A program made the translations under genes and the position numbers. A stretch of DNA of 64,000 nucleotides from Acanthosepion esculentum (taxonomy: Eukaryota; Mollusca; Cephalopoda; Sepiida; Sepiidae): assembly GCA_964036315.1 (NCBI GenBank), contig OZ038485.1:78931960-78995959 (forward strand), in the 5' to 3' direction. Positions 14,101 through 26,393 of the stretch are shown in pieces (position 1 is the stretch's first letter; the number at the start of each line of letters is the position of its first letter). The notes beneath the pieces were generated by a model, which ran no database searches, was not told where the DNA came from, and was given only the letters and a program-made list of their open reading frames with translations.

Positions 14101-17100
14101 AATAAACTAACAACACAAAAACAACCCACTTGAAAACGGTTAAAGAAGTGACAGAAAGCGCTTGGGATAATCAACGATTTGAACAGTTTTTGTACTCGCT
14201 CACTTCAACCAAACAAAAAAAATCCAAGGCTATAGAACCCTGTCAACGCTGGAAAAAACTAAATAAAAAATGAATAATATTTTTCTTATCCGTCATATTC
14301 AACGATGTTTAAAGGAACAGTTGTTGCCCAAATATGCATAAATATAAAAATCATTTACATTATTCGGACTATTGTCCTCATCTTTGTCGCCATATATACG
14401 TTTAGGCTGTTGTACGCTCCGGCCTTCTTCGGGTGGTTGGAATGTCGAACTGAACCCTTTATTTCGCTCACTGGGGTAGACTGTTCTAGTTCCACGTGCC
14501 ATGTTTAATAGATGTCAGTTATCAGTTATCTCCTGTTAATTTCCCTCTGAAAGTTCTCCACTGCCTTAGCCTGTTATTGAACTCACACTCTTTGGGTCCT
14601 GTCACTGGATCTAACTAAGGCCTTTATCCACTGTGCCATGTGTCCTTGAGGAAACGTTGTAATAAATATGGCGACAAAGATGAGGACAATAATCCGAATA
14701 ATGTAAATAATGTACATAATACCTCATCTCAGAAATATAGACAAATATAAATATTCATACACAATTAAAACATGCTAGACATTATGTGTCTTAAAAATGA
14801 ACGAATGTAATATGGACAGAGTCACCTTTTATAATACAAGTCAAAGGTCAGAGTCACCTTTTATAATACAAGTCAAAGGCCAGAGTCACCTTTTATAATA
14901 CAAGTCAAAGGTTTCACATTAGAATTTGGTAGAATTTTCAGTATATATTTATATTGATATGATAATTACATCATGTACATTTGAACTTATAATATCTGTA
15001 TTTATTGAGAATATTGATTATAACTTAGCAGGTGTTAGGTTTTATATCTATAAAAACTATATCCAACATTATCCTTTGTACATCCAAAAGATACATTCTG
15101 TAGAAACACATTCCTTATGTTTTATTAACACACTCCCCCATATATCCGATTAAATTATTTTATTAATTTAAATGTTAATATGGCTCCTTGACATTCTGTA
15201 ACTCTATAGAATCATTGATTTTGCTAACTTTTCTACTGTTTAGTCATTAATGCTACTAAAGGTATTTTTATTGTTTCTCAGAGAATAATTGAATATTGCT
15301 TTTCGTTTTCATACTAAATTTAATACTAGTACATTTTATTTTCTTTCAAAAGTTCCCCACTTCACTAATAAAAAGATATCCAAAAAAATGACTTAAAACT
15401 TACAAAATTCATTTCTCTTATTTTTTCATTCATGATGGCAGGTTCTCGAATTACGCCTGGGTATTGCCCGTTTGATAATTTCCCTGATTGAAGAAAATGG
15501 ACATGGTGCATCCGAAATTGCGAAGGTAAGGCGTATATATGTTAGAACATCATTTTCGTATTGAAGTTTAATTTTGTTTTGTATCAAGATGAAAGTATTT
15601 TATTTTGATAGATTTATTTTTACAGTTTATCAAACTTTAGCAGGTTATCTAAAACCAGAAAATATTTTTTGATTATAAGAATCTTTTTAGATAATAATGA
15701 TTAACAGATACAAGATCTAATAATTAACCCATAGCTGCAGGGATAGATGGGTTCATACCCTTCCCAAGGGTATTTGGGCGTAAGTGGATAAAACGAACCA
15801 GAATGGAATTGGATTATTTGTAATCTTTTCAACTGTTACAAGCGCTAGAAACGGTTTTGGTAATTCCTTTTTCTCCTCTTTGTAAAACTATAATTTCTGG
15901 GGACTGGTTTGGAATGCTGTTTCATTAGGCGCACTTACAGTTTATTAAAAGAAGGAAGTTCTAACCAACTATATGAAATGCTATCCAAAATGGCCTGGAT
16001 TTTAAGAATCGTGAAAAGTCGCCTAGAGAAAGAAATAAAATAATAAAAATGTAATATATGTGAAATATCCAGTATGACAGGTGGCAAGCTAAACAATTTG
16101 ACAGATAAACAGATTAGTGAATTTGTTCAAAATTATACAAAATTTGAACAATGTTATTATTTTTTTTTAACAAATTAATTAATTTCCAAATGGATGTGTG
16201 GTTAGTTTGACAGTGAGTCGGGACAAAAAATCAGTGAATCGTGTTCGAATTCCGACTGAATTCCTTATGTTACCTTTTACACAAATATATTCTGGAATGG
16301 TATGATTCCATTTCTTCCTTTTCCCCAGCTATAAGTTAAAGATAAGCGCAGGCTGGGTTCTTTAGCTGTTGATGGCAACCTGTCTAAAGATAGTGATGCA
16401 TACGCCCATCCTCCCGTCTTGGAGATGTTTCGGTGCACAGTGATCGAAATACTACTTTTTTACTACCATCTACCTTTGTTTAATTTCCGGAGCGTTTAAG
16501 AAGGAATAGATTTGACGGAGTGTAGACGATAAGCCAGTAGTTTTTTTTCTCTTTCTCCAGAATCCCTGATGCCTTTTTGATTTCTCTCATATCAGTTCAG
16601 GCTTCTCTGACATCCTTATTATTTTTCACCTGTCCTTATGTTCGGTATTTGTCAGTTTGCTTTAATGTTATGTTAATTACTAAAACCAAAGATATGAATT
16701 TAATGATTTTAAAATTAATTTCTCTAATAGAAATTAAGATCGGTTTTTAATATAACGAGAAGAGGTGGATTGAAATTTACAAGGGTTTTTGAGCGTAAGT
16801 GAATAACGAACCCAACTGAAATTCGAACCGTCCTCCCATTAACAATTTCGAGCCATTGGGCATAATACCACCGCACATTCAAGCTTACAGCATCTGATTT
16901 ATCTTTTTGTTTTGTCGAAATTTAGATCTGTTTCTTGTTTTCTTATTGTTATTGTGATGGATTTTTTTTTATTCTTTTTATCCGCTATTCAGGAAGTAAA
17001 AGATACGCTGGACAAAAAGGCGATCTGCGAAGGAATGACATGGTGCTACGAATTAGCGCAATCAGAGAAGACCAAAATGGAAGATTTTATCAAAGTTGGA

Positions 17101-17332
17101 CAAACCAATTACATCCAATCGGCAAAATCCATTGCGCAGTTTGGTGGAAATCTGTTGCAAGAAGTGGTTGTAAGTGGCTCAGAAACATCAATATATTATT
17201 AAGGGCCTAAAGTTTGAAATGATTATGAAATGAACTTGGCTTAAAATGTCATTTTAGCCATATGAAACTAAAATCAATTCCACATGATATGCAAACACAC
17301 ATGTATATATATATATATTTTTTTTTGTCATC

Positions 17333-17366
<34 letters not shown>

Positions 17367-17832
17367 GTCATCCACAGACAGACTTTCGTTGTATCACAGC
17401 TCATCAGTTTGGTTAGACACGCGATTGCTTCAAGCTGGGATCGAAACACGATCGCTTTGACATCAGTTGGAGCCTCTCACCCTTAGGCTAAACACGTTTT
17501 GTATACTTATTCTTAATAGGAGCCTCTCATATTTACGAACAAGGCAATAAATAGATTTAAAAAAAAAATAGTTAGACATCGCCGTAACTTAGTTAACTCC
17601 CTTGTCGTTACATCAGAAGATTTAAAAATTGTACAGTACATAAGTTTAACGTTTTTCACTTCACAAGTAAAAAAAAAAAAAAATTTTCAGATCAACACAA
17701 CAATTTTGTCTTAGATAAAACAAAACCCTGAAGATGGCATTGTTCTAATGTCGAAAGTACTCAGGATAAAATGAATATGCATCAGCATGGTAATTTTCGT
17801 AAATATGAGAGGATCCTATTAAGAATAAGCAG

Positions 17833-17907
<75 letters not shown>

Positions 17908-19940
17908 TCAGATAGTGAGATATAGATATCTGAGTCGAAAAATGCCAACGTAGTATCGTCTGGTTGAAATAGCTATTCTTATAGGGTAATTTTGGATTTC
18001 TCTATTATGTAACTTATATGCTCCGTTATAATAAATACATTGAGCTCTTTTTATTGATCAGTTTTAATATTTTATATTATTAGCATTCACTTGGATTATA
18101 TTGCAACGGGTTTTACCTATATATATATAACCATTCTTTCATAAGTGCCTTACATGTCTGTACGTAAAAGCTTCTTATAGCATAGTAGGTGCAATGATAT
18201 ATATATATATTCTTTAGGTACCGCCAAAGACAGGCGATAATAGTTTCACATTAATTTTTAAAAATGAAAAATTCTTTCTTGAAGCTTTTATTTTAGCTAT
18301 AATTTCAAGCTAATACGTTAAATTTAATATTTCCAATAACTAAAATACTTTTTTAAAACTAAATTTAAATTGATTTGAATTTTATTTTTTTATTATCAGT
18401 AAATATGCTAAAATCTTCCATATTGACAAATTTGTCAACATCACTTCAAGTTCTTTAAGAAATCTGTCAAAAATATAATATGCATTTCTATAAACTATAT
18501 TTGAGGAAAGTTGGCTGATTTAAATCTTAATTAATCTGTTTGGAAACAACTATTACTTACTTTTAAAAATATCGCCTAAAATCATTTTTTTAACAAGGGG
18601 TGGATGATTTTTTATAAGGTGCTAACAACCTTCCCACTAGACTTATGTTTCGGACTCTTTAAGGGCGATAAATACGTAATGACTGTAACAATTTTTTAAA
18701 TAAGAAAATATTGTAAGCAATTTAATTTTGGATTTTAGGTACTTTCACTGAATAGTTTAACTTACAAAGACGCTTTTTGAGGAAATGTTAGAAAATTACC
18801 AATAAGTTTTAAATTTATTATAGTTATCGCTCTTATTTTCTGATTAGGTCGCATTTGGATAATCGTATTTACAAAAATTGACATGTTTATACAGACATAA
18901 AATAAATTCAATTTTTTTTAAATATTGGGGGTTGTTGAATTGCAGTGACCTTTTCCATTTATGATTAGTAAAAACGGTCATAATTAAATAACAATAATAT
19001 TTGACTACTACAAATTAATACAGAATTTAAAAATATTTAAAATTTTATAAATTATAAAATTTTAAAAGATTATAAATTATTCTAATTAAAAAAAACTTCT
19101 TGTAAAAGTACATTTTTTTTCTTTAGACAATAATGTGCAAAATATATTTTATAGATAAAAGCAATTAAAAGCTTTTCTTATTAAACAATATCTTAGATTT
19201 ATTAATTTTTTTGTTTTACAATTAAGATCAGATTTTCTGAAACTGGGGGTCCTGTTTTATCAAAATATTTGATGATTTAAATTCTTCGAGGTCTTGTCCT
19301 TATACCTAATATAAACATTAAGTGCTACAAAAGAGACCATCGCGAAATTTCATAAAATTAAATAAGTGGGGGTTAACAGATGTAAAAAAGATAATGAAAT
19401 TATTTTTAAAATTTTTATACTTAAGTTTTTAGAAAAATACAAAGACTTTCTAAAATAGAAAAATTTTTAAAAATATTTTCATTCAGTTGTGAATAAGTCC
19501 CGGAAATTTCATTGAGATTCAACAATTATTTGATTTTTCAAGAACTTCCAATCAGTGCAAAAGTACGATAAAATTTCTCATACTAATTAGTGGTCACCTG
19601 CTGATGCAAGAAAACAAAATTTTAGCGAAAATTTTGAAGGTTCTAAAAAGGATAGGAAAATAATAATTTAATAATAAAAAATATTAGTTTTTTCCTTTTA
19701 ATAATATCATAAGATTCTGACAATAAAACTTTGTTTTTATTAGGTTTTGGGTATTTTAGTTTACTATGTATCCTCATTTTTTAGCGAATCTTTGGATGTA
19801 AATTCTCGCTTGACAAGGAAGCGGGTCCTGGCACCTTAACTCTACATAACTTAAAAAATTATGTTAGGGGTCTCGGCTCTCACTTTTGAAACATGAGAAC
19901 TCTTATGTAGCGAAGGAATCATTTTTTAAAAACTAAAAAT

Positions 19941-20021
<81 letters not shown>

Positions 20022-20262
20022 AATAGAAGGAACAGTTAGAAAATGGAAAAATCTGAGGTTATATCTATACAGTATGTATATATTGGCATTAGGAATAAAA
20101 TACGACAAATGCCGGTTAGAATTTTGCATCGAAAAGCCCCGATTATACAGGGACGGGTGGCATCAAATTTAAATTAATCTATATATTTAAAAAAAAAAAA
20201 TTAGCGTCTGATGTCTCTTAATAGACTGAGCATTCCATTGCTTTCAGGCGAAAGTAGAATGA

Positions 20263-20338
<76 letters not shown>

Positions 20339-20540
20339 TACCATCGATAAAATCATTATTATTCTGAAGAAATCTTTTCTTAGAGTGAAACGCCTAACGT
20401 TTTTCAATTTTGTCATACACACACACATATATATATCTGTGTGTATGTATACCATTTCTGCGTAACTCTGAGTCGAGAAGATAAATCTGAACATTTTGTT
20501 TACCACACACTCACATTTTCTCTTTCTCTCTCACACACAC

Positions 20541-20598
<58 letters not shown>

Positions 20599-20731
20599 TA
20601 AAGTGTGCTATATTTATGGGATAAAGTGCTCAATATCAGAGATAGAGCGTGTGTAAATATAAAAGTGAACATAGAAGTCAACACTTAGAGGCGACAGTCT
20701 GTTGTTTCATGCCAGTGCAATCGTCAGGCAA

Positions 20732-20774
<43 letters not shown>

Positions 20775-22184
20775 AATAAATATACATATACCTAGGTTCT
20801 ATAAAGTAGATTTCAGTCATTAATATTTTTGCAACATATAGCACAACATAATAATGTAATATTAAACAAATACTTAAACAACCTCAATAACAATATTAAC
20901 ACAGAAAAAAGTGTAATTGTCGAAATATATTGTTCAATAAATCATAAATGTATGTATAAAGGCGTCATCTACAAGGCTAGCATTAAACATAATGACGAGA
21001 CAAAATTTTATTTCGCTTACAAACCCAACTATTGGAAACCCGATATTATCACCATAAAATGACTTTTAACCATGCGCAATATGCAAATGCCACTGCATTC
21101 TCAAAATTTTACAAGGATATTAAAACAGACGAATAGACACCGGTCGTAAATTGCAATTTCGTCGCTAAATCTACACCCTATTCCGGCCGAAGCGACCGAT
21201 GCAATCTGTGTTTGCTGGAAAAAAGATTAATTCTCCGAAATCTAAATAACCGAAATCTACTTAATAAATGAACTCATCTTAGCTTGTAATCACAGAAAAA
21301 AAACCTCTCTTAAAGTACTGTAATTCTAGATAGATAAATTATTCAAATATCACATGCGCTTTACAATTTTAGTTTACATATTGATTACCCCCCCCCTTAA
21401 CCATTTTAACGTCTATTAATACTTAACGAGTTACCCGGCGTTCTTTTTTAAGCTTGCATCTTTTTTTTCTTTATACAGTAGCTCCCTACCTATAATCTAC
21501 ATTTTGTATTTACATCCAAATAATATATTAAATTTATATTAACATTGATCTTTGAATCTGCGTTTAATTTAGCTTCCCTCAAATGAGACCTAGTATTAAA
21601 AAACAACAACTGTAATAGTTCGTGCCTGATGAGTTGGTAGAACCACGAAACGTAGCGATATGTATATTTATTAATAGATAATTTTTAGCTCTGTCTAACG
21701 ACATTGAGCACTGTTTTGTTTACACCTTATATTAAATTAAGTAAATATTTATTCGCTTACCTGTGTATGCACGCTAACGCACGTTGCTAATATCTAATTA
21801 TTTGGTTTATGTCCATATTTATACTTATATATATATATATATATAAGTCAACCTAAAGAGCCAGACAAACCTACCAAAGTTTCACCTACGCGGATCCTCA
21901 GGGCACGGTGGCTAAAGAGGTAATGTAAGAACAGTATATATAGCCTACAACACAAAAACATGACCATGTGACCAAAAAGAAAAAAAATGCTTAGTTATTT
22001 TACTTTTTTCATTAGACTCTGAACTTAGATTCTAGATGATTATTTTCGCCGGAAGCATATGTTCTTAGTTCTTTCTTTTTTTTTTTTAATCCTTTTTTCC
22101 CCTTGGGTATTGGCTTGTTCATTTATAAGCCAATGTACCTAAGGTTTTGCCGGGCGAGTATAGTTACTTATATTTATAAGATTA

Positions 22185-22234
<50 letters not shown>

Positions 22235-24313
22235 GAATAAAAAGACAAGGGAAAAGACTATTCTTATCCGACGCGTTTCGTTCTCTGAGGGACCTTATTA
22301 AAGTAATGTAGGATTTATTTTGTTGCACGTGTTTATATACAAAATCAAGGATGTCATTGGTTTATCAAGTCTTTTAAATTTGAGAACGTTTATGAATATT
22401 CATCAAGTGGTTGAAAGGTCAGTGAAAAGATATGGAGAATTCACATTCTGGTAAAAAGTAATTGGGTAATATTTAAAAAAAATGTTTTTTCAAAATATGA
22501 GTTTGCGTAAAAACGAAAAGTCATTTGTCATGCAGTAGAATGTAAAGTATAACTGTTTTGTTGTGAGTATTAAATTTTAAATTTGCAGAATTTTATTTGA
22601 TTTAAAGGTTAAAGAATAGTTTATGGTTAGGACAATGACAATACGAAATATCAGTTGCTGATTTTACTGATATGACCATTTGTCTATCATCAGTCTTTTG
22701 CTACAATAAATATTCGATTAATTGTAAAGTTTTATACAGTTATTTCTTAGTTTATAATGAGAGTCATTTATAAAGCACAGTTATATAGATAATGATGATT
22801 TATATGTCTTGATACTAGTTGAAACTGGATGCAGATTATTTGGTTGTTTTCCCATCTTGTTTATTTAATATTTACACACTGCAAATAAAATTGAGAATTT
22901 AGTTGAAATAAAAAGAAATTAATCATTTTTTTTTATTCATTCATCGATAGAAAGGAAAGAAAACTTCCAAGCTGAAGGAAATGGTCCTTGAAACAGGCTT
23001 CATGCTTTTCCTCATCATTGCGCGGATGATTGACATCGATCCAGGACTGATCGATTGTAAGTGATATACATTATTTCTTCCTATATATTTAAAAAAATTC
23101 TAATTTCTTTTTTTGATGCGCCAGAGTTGTTGTTATGTTAATTTTCATTATGCATTCTGGATAACTTCATTAAACTGGGCGGGGGGAGTAGAATTTCCCT
23201 AGAAAATAAAACATTTTATTTTTATATATCAGTGGTGGCCAAATTTGCTTGATATAAGAGCTACATACGATAAATTTCAGATATTTGAGAGCCGCAAGAC
23301 AGGAACAAAATTTACACATACGTTTTTATTACATACACATTACCGTTAAACTTACGTTTTAATCCAATGGGGTCTCAATTCATACCCAGTAAATAATTAT
23401 AAAGTTTGAAATTTATCTCTTATTTACCTTTTATACTGTGATGAAAAAAGAAGCTCAGCTAAAATATAATTCTACGAACTGCATCTTAAAAGGTCAAAGA
23501 GTTACTTGTGGTTGTCGCGACGCGGTTTGGCCACCCCTATTATATATTAAACTAAATTCAAACTATGTATAGTAATTTTTTAAATGGAATTTTTTAATCC
23601 GATATTATTTTTTATTGCTATAAATGTTAATTTTATTTGGTACAAGTGTTTGAGTTGCTATCCCCTTGTAGTGTAAGTAAAATAGACCCAAATCGATGTT
23701 TCAAGGGAGGTAACTCTTACATGATGTGGTTCACCAAGTCATATAAGAGTTACCTCCCTTGAACCATTATTTAAGTTCCTGACTTTCATTTACTTAGCAA
23801 AGTTTTAACTTTTATTTTGGCGCCATGATTTTTAACAAGAAACCAAATTCCACGAATTCTACGAATTACGTTTATTTAATTAAATTTAAACCATCAAATA
23901 ATTTTTCATTATTATTGACCACACCATGATTTTTCTTCTTTTTTTTTTAAACAGTAAAATTAATAACAACCGAACTAGATCGAGAAGAAAAAAAATGTAA
24001 AATCGGACAGAAATTAAATCTGTATCTCTTAATGGGGAAACCAATCCAATCATCGGTTATAAGAGTGGTTTCCCTGATGGAAAAAGGGATACAGGTTGGG
24101 AGACACATTATTTTGTCTTCTCCATCTGGGTTGGTTGTTTGTAATTTCACTGTTTAAGAAAAAAACAAAAAACAAAAATACCAAAAAAAAAAAACCCCAA
24201 AAAAAACCCCAAAATATCAAACATGGATAGCAACTCAAAGACGTATACCTACTAAAAATAATATTTATATTATAAGAATAGAGAGAGAAAAATGTAAGGG
24301 AATTATTTTATTT

Positions 24314-24385
<72 letters not shown>

Positions 24386-25575
24386 ACACACACACACGTC
24401 GAGAGAGAGAGAGCGAGAGAGAGACAGAGAGAATTTTGTGAAGATATGTGATGGAAAAGTTTGAAATACTGAAAAATTTACATCATTTTCAGCCATATCA
24501 AAATCTCAAACAAGTCTTCAACAAAAATAATTCCTTGTCTCAAAAATTTAAAAACATAACCTATTGTGATGCTGAACTTTGTATTGAGTCATTTAATGTA
24601 TTTTAATTTCATGTAAACAATTAAGTATTTTTATAGTAATTCCTATTTTTAGCTTATGTAATTTTTGTTTTTCTCGCAGCACTGAGCCTGACACCGGAAC
24701 AGATGAAAGCATTCGGATACTACAAAAAGAACGTCCAATCAATAGAAATTGTCAAAGATGACATTTTACAAAAAATCAATTTTAGAGTTCGGAATAAAGT
24801 AAGTAATTATCTGAAAGTAAAAGAATGTATAAACGAAAACACAAAATACAGGCACATCATATTACCTACACACTTTATACCGTCCTAGGTATGACGATAA
24901 ACTACATCCGGCAGCAAGGACCCTGAGCAGGAGTGGTAGCACCTGTTAGGGTCTCAGCTATGAGTAAATAGTTAGCTCCCAAACTGGAGTCAAAACTCTG
25001 TGAGAGTATAAATATAGTTTCATATTAAAAATACACAAAATACATTTTCATAGTAAAAAGAAATTACCAGCAATACATTTTTGTAAAAGATATTACTAAT
25101 ACTGCCAAGAAATTTAAATTTCGACATTAGATGGCCCATAAGGAGTCGATATGCCGCTAAACAAACAAACGTTATAAAATAATGAGGTTGAATGCATCTA
25201 AATCAAAATTATCGCAAATACTTTAAAAGCTGTTAAAATTATTCAGTTAAAAAAGAGAGATAACTTTACATCAGGAGCAGAATTTGATTGATTTGCTTTT
25301 TTACAGCTTAGCAACCATTAGCAGGTTATTTAAAGCCAGAAAATATTTTAAGATTATAATAATTATTTTTTTTAGATAATAATTATTTAGTCATGCAAAT
25401 TCTACTAATTAACCCATAGCTGGAGGGAGAAGAGGTAGATTCATCCTTGTCGCTGGAGCATTTGCATGTAAGTGAATATAAAGAACCTGACTGGAATTAA
25501 AACTAAGCTCACCGATTTTCAATTCCGAGCCGTTATCTTTTACTGTACTCGCACATCCAAGCTTACAGCACCTAG

Positions 25576-25671
<96 letters not shown>

Positions 25672-26358
25672 GTATATATATATGTATGTATGTATATATA
25701 TATGTGTATGTATGTATATGTATGTATATATGTATATATATGTATGTATATATATTTTATTTTTATATTTTTTCTCCCTGGTAATTCTACAATTTAAAAC
25801 TTAATAGAGTCCTGATTTAGATTTCTAAATAGGTAATTTTAATTTTTTAATTTTACTTTTAATTTTAATTTCAAATTTTATAAATCTTTTAATATCTAGA
25901 TAACCTTGCTTAGTTGTCAAATTTTTCGAATCATCCTATACTTGTTTTTTGATTGGCCACTCTAGCTTACGTAACAGCGTTTACTCTTAGCTAAGGATCG
26001 TTGATTAATTTGAAACTTTTAAAACCATTTATTCTATATTCTATACTATCACTTGACAAGACACAAGAAGTGTTGAAACAAAATGGCTACTTTTGTCGTG
26101 ATTTTATAACATATTTATGTTGTAATATTCAAATAAATAATTATATATATATGTATATATATATGTATATATATATGTATATATATGTATATATATATAT
26201 ATATCTATATATAATATATGTATATATATATGCATATATATATATGTATATATATATGTATATATATATATGTATATATATATATGTATATATATATGTA
26301 TATATATATGTATATATATATATGTATATATATATGTATATATATATGTATATATATG

Positions 26359-26393
<35 letters not shown>

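Noticed and set aside
17376..17504. A functional tRNA gene
   Set aside because: A- and B-box-like words are present but the cloverleaf cannot be completed; the same holds for all SINE heads, which lack paired acceptor stems.
18220..19900. A host lncRNA or exon
   Set aside because: A second copy at 57150 marks it as a repeat; no splice-flanked ORF found.
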